Positions 46,345 to 56,200 of a DNA stretch of 64,000 nucleotides are shown here, in pieces. The position numbers and the translations under genes are program-made. Position 1 is the first letter of the stretch. Each line of letters begins with the position of its first letter. Origin of the DNA: Actinoplanes sp. DH11 (lineage in GTDB: Bacteria; Actinomycetota; Actinomycetes; Mycobacteriales; Micromonosporaceae); contig NZ_JAHWGU010000004.1 in the NCBI RefSeq assembly GCF_020873875.1, forward strand, positions 248,001 through 312,000, written 5' to 3'. The notes below the pieces were generated by a model. That model saw only the letters and a list, made by a program, of their open reading frames with translations. It was not told where the DNA came from and searched no databases.

Positions 46345-47961
46345 TCAGGCCTCGAAGCGGGTACGCCGCTTGCGAGCGACCAGGAACCCGGCCGCACCGG
46401 CCGCCACCAGCAGCAGGCCGGTCACGGCGACCGTGGCGCCCTGCGGCCCGGTGATCGGCAGGCCCGGCTCGCCACCACCCGTGCCGCCGCCGGGCGTCCC
46501 GGTGCCCGGCTCCTCGTCGTCATCGGGCGCGGGCGACTCCGGCGCAGGAGACGAGGGCGCGGGAGACCCGCCACCGGGGGCCTCCGCGGCCTTCGGGTTG
46601 ATGATGAGCTTCGCCTTGTCGTTGGACTTGTCGATGTCCCGGTTGAAGCGGGAGCACTCGCAGGCCGGGTTCGCCTCGACAGCACCCGTCGCGTTCACCT
46701 GCATCCGGTCGATCCGCAGACCGAACTTCCAGGTCACACTGCTCTTGGCGGGGAAGACGAAACCGGTGTAGCAGGCGTACTGGACCGCGTCCGGATCGGT
46801 CTGCTCGCTGTCGTTCTCGGCGAGGTGGCAGCCGTCCGGCACGGTGGCGACCGAGGTGCCGGCCGGGATCGTGACGACCGCCACGCCGGCGGGCTCACCC
46901 ACCCGGCTGCTGTCCACCGTCGCCGGGCCGTTGTTGCGCAGGCCGACCGCAGCGGTCACCACCGCCCCCGCCGTGCCGGTGGCCCGGGCGCCCACCGCGG
47001 CGATGTCGGTGCCCTGCTTGCCGGTCGCGGTCACGGTGACCGACTGCCAGTTGTTGTCGGTGTCCGGATCGGTCTGCGGTGCGCGCCGGGTGTCGGCCAC
47101 CGGCTCCAGCCGCAGGGTCGCGCCGGTGCCGGCCCGGGTCCGCGCGGCGTCCGCGAAGTCGTCGCCGGTCCAGTCGTCGCCGGTGACCCACTGGAACTCG
47201 CCGGCGGACGTGCTGGGCGCGGCGGTGTCCGCGCGCAGCCGGTACGGCATGACGAGCCGATAGGTCGCCCCCGGCTCCAGATCCTGCTCGAAGAGGCAGC
47301 CGGAGACCCGGTCCGCGCCGCGGTAGACGCAGTTCTGGTAGCGCTGGGTCGTCTGGAACGCGTAGTCGGTGTAGAAGTACAGCCCCGCGCCGTGCACCAC
47401 CTCGGCGCTGGTGTTGGTGACCTGGAGCGTGGCGTCGAACGCCCGGCCCGGCGCCACCCGGATCTCGCGGGACGCGCCGGCGGCCAGGTCGACACTGCGC
47501 GCCACCCGGACGGCGGCCTCGGCCGTGACGGGGGCGGCGCCGTCCGCGGTGAAGGTGGCGGTCAGTTTGCCTGTCGCACCGGCGATCGCACCGCTGCCGG
47601 CCTTGAGGACCGCGTCCAGCAGACCGGTCGAGCCGTCCGGGCCGACCTCCAGCTCGAACGGCGTGGCGCAGGTCAGCTCGGCCGGTGAAACACTCGTGCA
47701 GTCCCCGAACTCAGGGTTGGCAAGCGTGACGCCGGCCAGGTCACCGGAGAGCCGGTAGGTGACGCCGGCGCCGGTGAGCACGACGTCGGTGCCGGCGCTC
47801 AGGACCGGGAAGATCGGGGTCTCGGAGCCGACGCCGACGGTCGTGTCGGCCAGCGCGATGTCAAGCGCCGTGGCGGCCGCGGAGGCCGGTGTGGTCAGGG
47901 CCAGTGCGGCGGCGACAGCGGCCGCGCCGGCGAGTGCGCGCCAGGCCGAACGGTGCGGCAT
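46345..47961 (-). CDS. Cell-wall-anchored surface protein with LPITG sortase signal
   Basis: A 538-residue exported protein. It has an N-terminal signal peptide (WRALAGAAAVAAALALTTPASA) and a long extracellular part with repeated beta-rich segments resembling DUF11/CARDB-type domains (LQVTNTSAEVVHGAG, VGLRNNGPATVDSS). A Pro/Ser/Gly linker, the sortase motif LPITG, a membrane helix and a KRRTRF tail follow. Cysteines occur as likely disulfide pairs. No sortase gene is in the window. It sits between ispG and the DUF4081-GNAT gene, which are neighbours in other actinomycetes, so it looks inserted. Ligand unknown. Confidence 0.85.
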   Translation of the reverse strand: MPHRSAWRALAGAAAVAAALALTTPASAAATALDIALADTTVGVGSETPIFPVLSAGTDVVLTGAGVTYRLSGDLAGVTLANPEFGDCTSVSPAELTCATPFELEVGPDGSTGLLDAVLKAGSGAIAGATGKLTATFTADGAAPVTAEAAVRVARSVDLAAGASREIRVAPGRAFDATLQVTNTSAEVVHGAGLYFYTDYAFQTTQRYQNCVYRGADRVSGCLFEQDLEPGATYRLVMPYRLRADTAAPSTSAGEFQWVTGDDWTGDDFADAARTRAGTGATLRLEPVADTRRAPQTDPDTDNNWQSVTVTATGKQGTDIAAVGARATGTAGAVVTAAVGLRNNGPATVDSSRVGEPAGVAVVTIPAGTSVATVPDGCHLAENDSEQTDPDAVQYACYTGFVFPAKSSVTWKFGLRIDRMQVNATGAVEANPACECSRFNRDIDKSNDKAKLIINPKAAEAPGGGSPAPSSPAPESPAPDDDEEPGTGTPGGGTGGGEPGLPITGPQGATVAVTGLLLVAAGAAGFLVARKRRTRFEA

Positions 47962-48061
47962 CGAGGGGTCCTCCCGGAAGTGGTCGAAGCCGCATGGTAA
48001 GGACTTCGTCGATGTCCGGGTGGACCCCTTTCAGCGATGCCGGTGAATCCGTTGCCGAACC

Positions 48062-49234
48062 TTAATGAACGGTGACCGTCGGGCCGGGCAGCAGGTCGCG
48101 GAGTTCGTCGGGGAGTTCGGCGCCCATCTCGTCGGCGAGGCGGAGCGCTTCCTCGACAAGCGTTTCCACGATGATCGATTCAGGGACGGTCTTGATGACC
48201 TTGCCCTTGACGAAGATCTGGCCCTTGCCGTTGCCGGAGGCCACACCGAGGTCGGCCTCCCGGGCCTCGCCCGGACCGTTCACCACGCAACCCATGACCG
48301 CGACGCGGAGCGGGACCGGGAAGCCCTCCAGGGCGGCGGTGACCTGCTCGGCCAGGGTGTAGACGTCGACCTGGGCGCGACCGCAGGACGGGCAGGACAC
48401 GATCTCCAGGCCACGCTCCCGCAGACCCAGGGACTCGAGGATCTGCTGGCCGACCTTGATCTCCTCGACCGGCGGGGCCGACAACGAGACCCGGATGGTG
48501 TCACCGATGCCCTCGGCCAGCAGCGCGCCGAACGCGACAGCGCTCTTGATGGTGCCCTGGAAAGCCGGACCGGCCTCGGTGACGCCCAGGTGCAACGGGT
48601 AGTCGCACTGCTCGGCGAGCTGCCGGTAGGCCCGGATCATCACGACCGGGTCGTTGTGCTTGACCGAGATCTTGATGTCGCGGAAACCGTGCTCCTCGAA
48701 CAGTGAGCACTCCCACAGCGCCGACTCCACGAGCGCCTCGGCGGTGGCCTTGCCGTACTTCTCCAGCAGCCGCTTGTCCAGCGACCCGGCGTTCACCCCG
48801 ATCCGGATCGGCACCCCCGCGCCGGAGGCCGCCTTGGCGATCTCCTTCACCTTGTCGTCGAACTGCCGGATGTTGCCCGGGTTGACACGCACCGCGGCAC
48901 AGCCCGCGTCGATCGCGGCGAACACGTACTTCGGCTGGAAGTGAATGTCGGCGATCACCGGGATCTGCGACTTCTTGGCGATCGCCGGCAGCGCCTCCAC
49001 ATCGTCCTGCGACGGCACGGCGACCCGGACGATCTGACAACCCGACGCCGTGAGCTCAGCGATCTGCTGCAGCGTGGCGTTGACATCAGCGGTGAGCGTG
49101 GTCGTCATCGACTGGACACTGACCGGCGCACCGCCACCGACCAGCACCCCACCGACGTTGATCTGGCGGCTGTGGCGGCGCGGAGCGAGCGGCGGGGGAG
49201 GTACGGCCGGCATTCCCAAACTGACAGCAGTCAT
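48062..49234 (-). CDS. ispG: 4-hydroxy-3-methylbut-2-en-1-yl diphosphate synthase
   Basis: IspG (GcpE) converts MEcPP to HMBPP in the MEP isoprenoid pathway using a [4Fe-4S] cluster. Cluster ligands are C281, C284 (SCPSCGR) and C316 ([10 protein letters not shown]), with the nearby Glu. The N-terminal TIM barrel carries VQSMTTT and RVNPGNI. The 390-residue length is normal. It follows rseP and dxr on the same strand, the standard actinobacterial dxr-rip1-gcpE order. Confidence 0.98.
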   Translation of the reverse strand: MTAVSLGMPAVPPPPLAPRRHSRQINVGGVLVGGGAPVSVQSMTTTLTADVNATLQQIAELTASGCQIVRVAVPSQDDVEALPAIAKKSQIPVIADIHFQPKYVFAAIDAGCAAVRVNPGNIRQFDDKVKEIAKAASGAGVPIRIGVNAGSLDKRLLEKYGKATAEALVESALWECSLFEEHGFRDIKISVKHNDPVVMIRAYRQLAEQCDYPLHLGVTEAGPAFQGTIKSAVAFGALLAEGIGDTIRVSLSAPPVEEIKVGQQILESLGLRERGLEIVSCPSCGRAQVDVYTLAEQVTAALEGFPVPLRVAVMGCVVNGPGEAREADLGVASGNGKGQIFVKGKVIKTVPESIIVETLVEEALRLADEMGAELPDELRDLLPGPTVTVH

Positions 49235-49244
49235 CGAGTTCCAC

Positions 49245-50504
49245 TCACTTGAAGATCGTAATGGGGTTGATGATGTCGGCGGTCGCGGTCAGGAGGGTGA
49301 ACGCGCCACCGATCAGAATGACCGCGTAGGTGAGCGGCATCAGCTTGTAGTAGTCGACGCGCCCCGGATCGGGCCGGCGCAGCCGCTGGTAGATCCAGGA
49401 GCGGACCCGTTCGTACCACGCGATGGCGATGTGGCCGCCGTCCAGCGGGAGCAGCGGTAGCAGGTTGAAGATGCCGATGAAGATGTTCAGCGAGATGAAG
49501 ACCTGCCAGAAGACCTCGGGCACGCCCCTCTCGATCGCCTCGCCGCCGATCCGGCTGGCTCCGATCACACTGATCGGGGTCTCCGGGTCGCGCTCGTCGC
49601 CGGTGATCGAGTTCCACAGCGCGGGGATCTTCTCCGGGATCCGGGCCATCGCCCGGAACGAGTTCTCCACCAGGTACCAGTTGAAGTCGGCGGATGCGGG
49701 GATCGCACCCAGTGCACTGTAGGTGAGGACGGCCGGCTGGTCGGTGGTCCAGCTCACGCCGGCGACCGCGACAGTGGAAACCGCGCCGTTCGGGTCGTCG
49801 AGCGGTGGCCGTTCGGCGGTGACCAGGTTGACCGTGGCGGTGCCGGTCTGGCCGTCCCGCTCGTAGCCGAACGCGGTCGGACCGGCCGCCGAGCGGCGGA
49901 TCGCATCGGTCAGCTCGCCGTAGTTGGCGACCGGCGTGCCGCCCACGCTGGTGATGCGGTCACCGGTGCGCAGGCCGGCGGCCTTGGCCGGTGCCTCGAG
50001 AGCCCCGCCGACGCCCGGCACGCACTCGGTGCTGGTGTCGGTCAGCGAGGTGCGGATGCAGTCGCCCACGTAGACCTCGGCGGGCGCGGCGCGCTGCGCG
50101 GCGGCGGTCTGCGGGATGTCCGTGTTCGGCAGGCCCACGGTGAGCGCCATGAAGTAGGCGCCGACCAGGGCCAGCAGGAAGTGGGTGATCGAACCGGCGG
50201 ACATCACCACGGTCCGCTTCCAGACCGGGAACCGCCACATCGCGCGGTGCTGGTCCTCCGGGCGGACGTCCTCGTCCTGCGGCGTCATCCCGACGATCTT
50301 GCAGAAGCCACCGAGCGGGATGGCCTTCAGGCCGTACTCCGTCTCGCCCCGCTTGAACGAGAAGATGGTCGGGCCGAAGCCGACGAAGTACTGCGTCACC
50401 TTCATGCCGAAGCGCTTGCCAGTGATCATGTGGCCCAGCTCGTGCAGGCTCACCGAGATCAAGATGGTCAGCGCGAAGGCCGCCGCACCCAGCCAGAAAA
50501 GCAT
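49245..50504 (-). CDS. rseP: Site-2 intramembrane metalloprotease (RseP/Rip1)
   Basis: A 419-residue membrane zinc protease that cleaves anti-sigma factors and other membrane proteins within the bilayer. The zinc motif is H21-E-L-G-H25 in the first helix; the third ligand is in PLLPLDGGH near the C-terminus. A periplasmic PDZ domain ([19 protein letters not shown]) lies in between. Its ATG overlaps the dxr stop by one base (TGATG). It corresponds to M. tuberculosis Rip1 (Rv2869c). Confidence 0.96.
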   Translation of the reverse strand: MLFWLGAAAFALTILISVSLHELGHMITGKRFGMKVTQYFVGFGPTIFSFKRGETEYGLKAIPLGGFCKIVGMTPQDEDVRPEDQHRAMWRFPVWKRTVVMSAGSITHFLLALVGAYFMALTVGLPNTDIPQTAAAQRAAPAEVYVGDCIRTSLTDTSTECVPGVGGALEAPAKAAGLRTGDRITSVGGTPVANYGELTDAIRRSAAGPTAFGYERDGQTGTATVNLVTAERPPLDDPNGAVSTVAVAGVSWTTDQPAVLTYSALGAIPASADFNWYLVENSFRAMARIPEKIPALWNSITGDERDPETPISVIGASRIGGEAIERGVPEVFWQVFISLNIFIGIFNLLPLLPLDGGHIAIAWYERVRSWIYQRLRRPDPGRVDYYKLMPLTYAVILIGGAFTLLTATADIINPITIFK

Positions 50505-51712
50505 CAGGCTCCTTCAGCCAAATCAGCCGCGCTCGCGATGGTCCGCTGTGCCTGGGCACGCGCCCATGCCTCGGCGGCAAGCACGTCATCGACGGTACCC
50601 GGCTCTGCGAAATCCGGGGCTGCGGCGAGCACCCGCTCCAGGGTGTCGACGATGCCCAGAAACGGTAGCCGACCGGAGACGAACGCGGCCACACACTCCT
50701 CGTTCGCGGCGTTGTAGACCGCCGGCAGGCAGCGCCCGGCCCGGCCCGCCTCCTTGGCCAGCCGCACCGCCGGGAAGGCCTCCTCGTCGAGCGGGCGCAG
50801 CTCCCAGTTGTGCGCCTGCGTCCAGTCCACCGCCGCGGCGGCCGCCGGCACCCGCTCCGGCCAGGCCAGCGCCAGCGCGATCGGCAGCCGCATGTCCGGC
50901 GGACTGGCCTGGGCCAGGGTGGAGCCGTCGGTGAACTCGACCATCGAGTGCAGCACCGACTGCGGGTGCACCATCACCTCGATGTCGTCGTACGGCACGC
51001 CGAACAGCTCGTGCGCCTCGATCACCTCGAGCGCCTTGTTCACCATGGTGGCCGAGTTGATCGTGACGACCGGGCCCATGTCCCAGGTGGGGTGCTTGAG
51101 CGCCTCCTCCGGCGTGACGTTCGTCAGCTCGGCACGCCGCCGGCCGCGGAACGCTCCCCCGCTCGCGGTGAGCACCAGCCGGCGCACCTCGGCCGCGGTG
51201 CCGCCGCGCAGGCACTGGGCGAGTGCCGAGTGCTCCGAGTCGACCGGGACGATCTGCCCCTCCTTGGCGATCCGGCGCACCAGCGGGCCGCCGGCGACGA
51301 GCGACTCCTTGTTCGCCAGCGCCAGGATGCGGCCCTCCTCCAGCGCGGCCAGGGTGGGCGCCAGGCCCAGGCTGCCGACCACGCCGTTGAGCACGACGTC
51401 GCAGGTGACCCGGGCCAGCTCGGTCATCGCGTCCGGGCCGGCCACGATCTTCGGGATCTTGAAGTCGCCGGTGGCGTACCCGCGTTTCTGGGCCTCGGCG
51501 TAGAAGGCGAGCTGGAGGTCCTGCACGGCCGAGGCGCGGGCCACGCCGACCACCTCGACGCTCAGCTCCAGCGCCTGGGCGGCGAGCAGCCCGACGTTGC
51601 CGCCACCGGCGCCGAGGGCCACCACGCGGAATCGGTCGGGGTTGCGGCGGACGATGTCGATGGCCTGGGTGCCGATGGAACCCGTGGACCCGAGCAGAAC
51701 GAGGTCACGCAT
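50504..51712 (-). CDS. dxr: 1-deoxy-D-xylulose 5-phosphate reductoisomerase
   Basis: Dxr (IspC) converts DXP to MEP with NADPH, the committed step of the MEP pathway and the target of fosmidomycin. GSTGSIGTQ near the N-terminus binds NADPH. The active-site acidic residues are in [28 protein letters not shown] and HPTWDMGP are further signatures. I use the ATG at 51712 (MRDLVLLG), giving 402 residues; an ATG at 51721 is also in frame. It is upstream of rseP and ispG, so two MEP enzymes share the operon. Confidence 0.97.
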   Translation of the reverse strand: MRDLVLLGSTGSIGTQAIDIVRRNPDRFRVVALGAGGGNVGLLAAQALELSVEVVGVARASAVQDLQLAFYAEAQKRGYATGDFKIPKIVAGPDAMTELARVTCDVVLNGVVGSLGLAPTLAALEEGRILALANKESLVAGGPLVRRIAKEGQIVPVDSEHSALAQCLRGGTAAEVRRLVLTASGGAFRGRRRAELTNVTPEEALKHPTWDMGPVVTINSATMVNKALEVIEAHELFGVPYDDIEVMVHPQSVLHSMVEFTDGSTLAQASPPDMRLPIALALAWPERVPAAAAAVDWTQAHNWELRPLDEEAFPAVRLAKEAGRAGRCLPAVYNAANEECVAAFVSGRLPFLGIVDTLERVLAAAPDFAEPGTVDDVLAAEAWARAQAQRTIASAADLAEGA

Positions 51713-51747
51713 GTGGCCCATCTTCCCGCAGGGGGTAAGAGCCCCCC

Positions 51748-52575
51748 ATGCGGGTCAGCCTGAAGGCACTTCTCCAGCCGTTGCGTGGGCGTGACGTGTC
51801 GCTGCACGCGGCGGCGATCACGTTCTACGCCGGGATCGCGGTGGTGCCTGTCGCACTTCTGGCGGTCTGGCTCACCGGTCTGGTGATCGGCGCGGAACGC
51901 GTACGCGAACTGACCGGCCGCACCATCGAGGCCCTGCCCGACCGGATCGGGGCGCCGCAGGCGCTCGCCGCCCTGATCGACGCAGGGCTGGCGCTGACCC
52001 CGCTGCTGGCGCTCGCCAGCCTGCTGCCGGCCACCCTCTACGGCGAAGGTCTGCGCCGGGCCTTCGTCTCGTTGCGCCGGCCCGGCGAGCCGCTGGTCGG
52101 CTGGCGGGGCCGGCTGCTCTGGCTGCCGCTGCTGGCCGCCGCCCCGGCGCTGCTGCTCGCGCTCTTCCTGGCCCTGCCGACCACCAGCGCGCTGTGGCTG
52201 CGGGGCGGCTGGTGGTCGGTGCTCGGCGTGGTGCTCTCGTTCCTGGCCACCTGGCTGGTGCTGACCCCGGTGGTGATCTGGGTGTACCGCTATGTCGGAC
52301 CGGGCCGGCCGTCCTGGCTGCCGACCATCCTGATCGGCTCGTTCACCGCGGCGAACCTCTCCGGTTTTCTGCACGGCGCGGTGCTCTTCTGCTCGCTGCC
52401 GCTGGACCTGGGCGTCCCGTTCGGCGGGTTCACCGAGATCGGTGCGATGGTCGCGGTCGGTCTCTGGCTCTACCTGTTCCACGTCGTGCTGCTGACCGGC
52501 TTCGCGGTGACGCACACCGTGAAGCCGCTTCTGACCGACGACGCGCCGAAGGTGCCGGGCCTGTTCGCGGGGTAG
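51748..52575 (+). CDS. YihY/BrkB family membrane protein
   Basis: A 275-residue protein with about six membrane helices, matching the YihY (BrkB) family of uncharacterised inner-membrane proteins. The N-terminal [19 protein letters not shown] is the family hallmark. The C-terminal half has [21 protein letters not shown]. Once called ribonuclease BN, the family has no proven enzyme activity. It is divergent from dxr and ends 11 bases before the FAD oxidoreductase, so the two may be cotranscribed. Confidence 0.85.
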   Translation: MRVSLKALLQPLRGRDVSLHAAAITFYAGIAVVPVALLAVWLTGLVIGAERVRELTGRTIEALPDRIGAPQALAALIDAGLALTPLLALASLLPATLYGEGLRRAFVSLRRPGEPLVGWRGRLLWLPLLAAAPALLLALFLALPTTSALWLRGGWWSVLGVVLSFLATWLVLTPVVIWVYRYVGPGRPSWLPTILIGSFTAANLSGFLHGAVLFCSLPLDLGVPFGGFTEIGAMVAVGLWLYLFHVVLLTGFAVTHTVKPLLTDDAPKVPGLFAG

Positions 52576-52586
52576 CCTCGGACGCC

Positions 52587-54155
52587 ATGACCTCCATTCC
52601 CGATCGCGCCGACGTGGTGATCATCGGGGCCGGGCACAACGGCCTGGTCTCCGCGATCCTGCTCGCCCGCGCCGGGCTCGACGTCGTCGTGCTCGAGGCC
52701 GCCGGCGTGCTGGGCGGCGCGACCCGCACCGAACACCCGTTCGCCAAGGTTCCCGGTCTGGGCCAGTCCACCGGGTCCTACCTGCTCGGCCTGATGCCGC
52801 CGGAGCTGCTGCGCACCCTCGACCTGGAGATCCCGGTGCTGCGCCGGGACCCGCACTACTTCCTGCCGACGCCCGGGCCGGCCGGTTCGCCCTACCTGCT
52901 GTTCGGCCGGGACCGGGCGGACAGCCGGGCCCAGCTGGAGCGGTTCTTCTCGGCCCGGGACGCGGCGGCCGACGAGGCCCTCGCCGTGGAGATCGGCGCG
53001 CTGCGCGCCGACCTGGCCCCGGCCTGGCTCGAGGAGCCGGCGAGCGTCGAGGAGATCGCCGACCGGCACATCCGGCCGCAACTGCAGAGCACCTTCCTCG
53101 ATCTGGTACGCGGCTCGGTGGCCGACTACCTGGCCCGGTTCGGGTTCGCCAGCGAGCTGCTGGTCAGCATGTACGCGGTGACCGACGGCCTCTCCGGCCT
53201 CAACGCCGGACCGGACGACCCCGGCACCGGCCACAACTTCCTGGTGCACAACATGTGCCGGCTGCCCGGGGCCGACGGGACGTGGATGATCGCCCAGGGT
53301 GGGATGGGCACCGTCTCCCGGGTCTTCGCCGACGCTGCCCGGGCCGCCGGGGCACGGCTGTTCACCGACGCCCGGGTCAGCGAGGTCGTCGTTGACGCCG
53401 GCGCGGCCACCGGGGTGGTGCTCGCCGACGGGCGGTCCGTGGCCGCTCGCGTCGTGCTCGGGAGCTGTGACCCGTACACGTTGATGGGTCTCGTCCCGGA
53501 CGGCGCCCTGCCCGCCGCGCTCACCGAGCGGATGGCCGCCGTCCGGCGGACCGGCACCACGCTCAAGGTCAACATGGCGCTGCGTGACCTGCCGGAGTTC
53601 TCCTGCCTGCCGGCGGGCGCGCCGTCACCGTTCGGCGCCACCATCCACCTGCTGCCGCACTCCGGCTCGCCGATGGCCGCGCTGCGCGGCATGTGGGCGG
53701 ACGTGCAGGCCGGGCGGCTGCCCGCGGAACCCACGATCGAGTGGTACGTGCACACCACTGTCGACGAGTCGCTGCGCGACCCGGACGGGCACCATTCGTC
53801 GGCGCTGTTCGTGCAGTCGGTGCCGTTCCAGCCGGCCGGCTCGTCCTGGGACGCCGAGCTGCCGGGTTACGTGGAACGACTGCTGGCGATCTGCGACAGG
53901 TACGCGCCCGGGACCAGTGACCTGGTCGCGGACGTCATGCCGCTCACCCCGGCCGGCATCGAGGAGCACTTCGGGATCACCGGCGGGCACATCCACCACG
54001 TCGACAACACGGTTGCCTTCGACCGGCGGATGCCGTATTCCACCGGCCTCGACGGGCTGTACGCCGGATCCGCCGGCACCCACCCGGCCGGCAGCGTGAT
54101 CGGCGCGGCGGGCCACAACGTGGCCCGCCGCATCCTGCGCGATCTCGCCTCCTGA
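52587..54155 (+). CDS. FAD-dependent oxidoreductase, phytoene desaturase-like
   Basis: A 522-residue flavoprotein of the NAD(P)/FAD-dependent (CrtI/amine oxidase-like) superfamily. The dinucleotide-binding motif VIIGAGHNG is at residues 10-18, with the following acidic residue in VVVLEAAGVLGGATRT. The C-terminal FAD loop reads GLDGLYAGSAGTHPAGSV, then the GAAGHNVARRIL helix. Such proteins act on carotenoids, retinoids or other lipids. No other carotenoid gene is present, although the MEP genes are adjacent on the other strand. The ATG at 52587 begins just before the FAD motif. Confidence 0.88.
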   Translation: MTSIPDRADVVIIGAGHNGLVSAILLARAGLDVVVLEAAGVLGGATRTEHPFAKVPGLGQSTGSYLLGLMPPELLRTLDLEIPVLRRDPHYFLPTPGPAGSPYLLFGRDRADSRAQLERFFSARDAAADEALAVEIGALRADLAPAWLEEPASVEEIADRHIRPQLQSTFLDLVRGSVADYLARFGFASELLVSMYAVTDGLSGLNAGPDDPGTGHNFLVHNMCRLPGADGTWMIAQGGMGTVSRVFADAARAAGARLFTDARVSEVVVDAGAATGVVLADGRSVAARVVLGSCDPYTLMGLVPDGALPAALTERMAAVRRTGTTLKVNMALRDLPEFSCLPAGAPSPFGATIHLLPHSGSPMAALRGMWADVQAGRLPAEPTIEWYVHTTVDESLRDPDGHHSSALFVQSVPFQPAGSSWDAELPGYVERLLAICDRYAPGTSDLVADVMPLTPAGIEEHFGITGGHIHHVDNTVAFDRRMPYSTGLDGLYAGSAGTHPAGSVIGAAGHNVARRILRDLAS

Positions 54156-54165
54156 GACCTCACCT

Positions 54166-54183
54166 CCGGAGGCCTGCCTCCGG
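54166..54183. terminator. Bidirectional hairpin between convergent genes
   Basis: CCGGAGGC pairs perfectly with GCCTCCGG, nested in a wider CCTGAG..CTCAGG pair. It lies between the FAD oxidoreductase and the MBL-Rieske gene, which converge. Confidence 0.6.
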
Positions 54184-54203
54184 GGACCTCAGGGGCGCGG
54201 GCT

Positions 54204-55754
54204 TCAGGAGGTCTTCGACGCCCGGATCTTGTGGCCGACGCTGGTGAGGCATCGGCCACTGGGCAGATCGAACTTCCAGCCGTGCAGCTGGCAGGTGAGC
54301 ACGTTGCCCTCGACGACGCCGAACCGGGACAGGTCGGCCTTCAGGTGCGGGCAGCGGCGCTGCACCGTCCAGTCGCCGAACTGGGTGTCCTCGGCGTCGA
54401 CGGCCTTCTCGTGCTCGTCGTACCAGCCCTCGGCGTACTGCAGACGCTCCTCGGAGAGGCACTTGAAGAACGCGTAGACGAACTCGTTGTACTGCCCGAT
54501 CCGGGCCGCCGAGAAGCGGCAGGAGAGGAACAGCGAGTTCACCCAGTCACCCTCGTCGATGAAGATGAGGTGCTCGATCAGCTCACGCTGGGTCTTGAAG
54601 CGGTAGCGGACCTTCTCGTCCGCGTACGGCCGGACCTGCTTGCCGGGGAAGTCCACGACGATCGACTCGATCTCGTCGCCGTCGTAGGAGACCAGGTCGA
54701 AGCGGACCGGGCCGCCGACGCCCTTGGCCAGGTAGATCGACTCCTCGAGAAGCGGCTCGATCCGCTTCTTCAGCTCACCCAGGACGTCGATCTCCGGGTG
54801 CCGCCAGGACGCCTTCTCCGCCTCGATGATCGGGCGCTTGCGCTCCCGCATCTCCTCGAGGTGCGCGGTCTTGTTGGCGAAGAACTCGTCGACCGGCATC
54901 GGGTGCGTCGTGGTCTGCTTCGTGCCGCCCTCGGACAGCTCGGTGACGCTGCCCGGCAGCTGGACGACCGCGTTCGTGCCGCCGACCTTCGCGTACTCCG
55001 TGAGGAACACCGACTGGTCGGGGAAGATGTTGCCCTCGTCACCGTGGATGTCGTTGAACTGCCACAGCTCGTCGTCGAGGAAGCACGGCGGGCCGGCGAT
55101 CGGGAAGACGAAGTCGGCCTTCAAGTCGTCGATGTAACGCCAGGTGCGGTCGAACTGCCGCTCCCGCTTCTGCTTGCCGAACGCGGTCTTCGCGTTCTCC
55201 GGCAGCTCGTAGACCATCGGGTACCAGATCGCGCCGGAGAACTGCAGCATGTGCGCGTGCACGTGGCCCAGCTCGTTGAACCGGCTCAGGTCGGACGGGC
55301 GGGCGTCGTTCTGGTTGAGCACGCGGATGCCGTCGTACTCCACCCAGAGCGACGAGTCGCCGATCGGGCCGTCGGTCGGGCTGATCAGCGCCTGGATCAT
55401 CACCTTGAGCCCGCCGTCCAGCTCGTGCACCTGATCGGACTTCGTCCGCAGGAAGCTGCTGAAGCCGAGCGCGCGCAGCTCGTCCTCGAGCTGGCTGGTC
55501 GGGTACTCCGGCAGCAGCACCGTCGCCTTCTTGTTGATGAAGCGCTTGAGGTGCTCGGCGTCGAAGTGGTCCCGGTGCAGGTGAGAGACGTACAGGTAAT
55601 CGACGTCGCCAAGGGTCTCCCAGTCGAGCTGGGAGTTGTCCGGGAACGGGAACCACGAGGCGAAGTACGCCGGATTCACCCACGGATCGCACAGAATGCT
55701 GCCCGCGGCCGTGTCGATCCGCATGCTCGCATGGCCGGTGCCCGTGATCCGCAC
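54204..55754 (-). CDS. MBL-fold hydrolase fused to a C-terminal Rieske [2Fe-2S] domain
   Basis: A 516-residue fusion. The N-terminal metallo-beta-lactamase (UlaG-like) domain has H58-L-H60-R-D62-H63 in SHLHRDHFD. The C-terminal Rieske domain has cluster ligands C468, H470, C488 and H491 (RCPH..CQLHGW). Both domains occur in CMP-N-acetylneuraminate hydroxylase (CMAH), but there the Rieske domain is N-terminal. The central region includes long helices and a PFPDNSQLDW loop. The GTG at 55754 has GGAG 6 bases upstream. It is probably a redox enzyme on an unknown substrate; sialic acid genes are not seen. Confidence 0.85.
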   Translation of the reverse strand: MRITGTGHASMRIDTAAGSILCDPWVNPAYFASWFPFPDNSQLDWETLGDVDYLYVSHLHRDHFDAEHLKRFINKKATVLLPEYPTSQLEDELRALGFSSFLRTKSDQVHELDGGLKVMIQALISPTDGPIGDSSLWVEYDGIRVLNQNDARPSDLSRFNELGHVHAHMLQFSGAIWYPMVYELPENAKTAFGKQKRERQFDRTWRYIDDLKADFVFPIAGPPCFLDDELWQFNDIHGDEGNIFPDQSVFLTEYAKVGGTNAVVQLPGSVTELSEGGTKQTTTHPMPVDEFFANKTAHLEEMRERKRPIIEAEKASWRHPEIDVLGELKKRIEPLLEESIYLAKGVGGPVRFDLVSYDGDEIESIVVDFPGKQVRPYADEKVRYRFKTQRELIEHLIFIDEGDWVNSLFLSCRFSAARIGQYNEFVYAFFKCLSEERLQYAEGWYDEHEKAVDAEDTQFGDWTVQRRCPHLKADLSRFGVVEGNVLTCQLHGWKFDLPSGRCLTSVGHKIRASKTS

Positions 55755-55853
55755 TTGTCGCTCCTTCGCTCGGCGGGTTGGTGACCGCATCGAAAGTACA
55801 GCCGGGTTGCCGGGTTCCGCCCAGCGACCCCGTGACAGACTGAGATCCTTCTT

Positions 55854-56120
55854 ATGGCTCGGGTAGAGGAGGACGCCGCCGTGGCTGCGGAGGAACACCA
55901 CGAAGAGGTTTACGCGCCGGATCAGCTCAAGCCGGGCAACCGCAAGCGGGCCCAGCGCGGTGCCATCGTCTCGGCCGTGATCCTGCTGCTCTTCTTCTGG
56001 GGCAACCAGCAGGGCAACACCGAGAAGGTGTGGCTCGTGCTGCTGGCTGTCGGCCTGATCGCCGTCATCATCGGTGACGCCGTGCTGCGCCGGATCGGGC
56101 TGCGCCCCAACGACCAGTAG
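55854..56120 (+). CDS. DUF2631-like small membrane protein
   Basis: An 88-residue protein with an acidic/His-rich cytoplasmic start (EEDAAVAAEEHHEEV) and two membrane helices (about 37-50 and 59-75) joined by a short GNQQGNTEK loop. This matches the actinobacterial DUF2631 family found near the rlmN-cdsA region; the homologous position in M. tuberculosis is Rv2876. Function unknown. It is divergent from the MBL-Rieske gene and followed by a strong terminator. Confidence 0.78.
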   Translation: MARVEEDAAVAAEEHHEEVYAPDQLKPGNRKRAQRGAIVSAVILLLFFWGNQQGNTEKVWLVLLAVGLIAVIIGDAVLRRIGLRPNDQ

Positions 56121-56150
56121 GTCCCCGCTCGACAAGTCGTCGGACGACAG

Positions 56151-56174
56151 AAGAGGGGGCCTCGGCCCCCTCTT
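56151..56174. terminator. Bidirectional rho-independent terminator
   Basis: A perfect 11-bp stem (AAGAGGGGGCC / GGCCCCCTCTT) with a 2-nt loop is followed by TTTCC on the plus strand. It lies between the convergent DUF2631 and DivIVA-like genes and can serve both. Confidence 0.88.
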
Positions 56175-56200
56175 TCCGTCGGTCTCTTCTCGTCGGTCCG

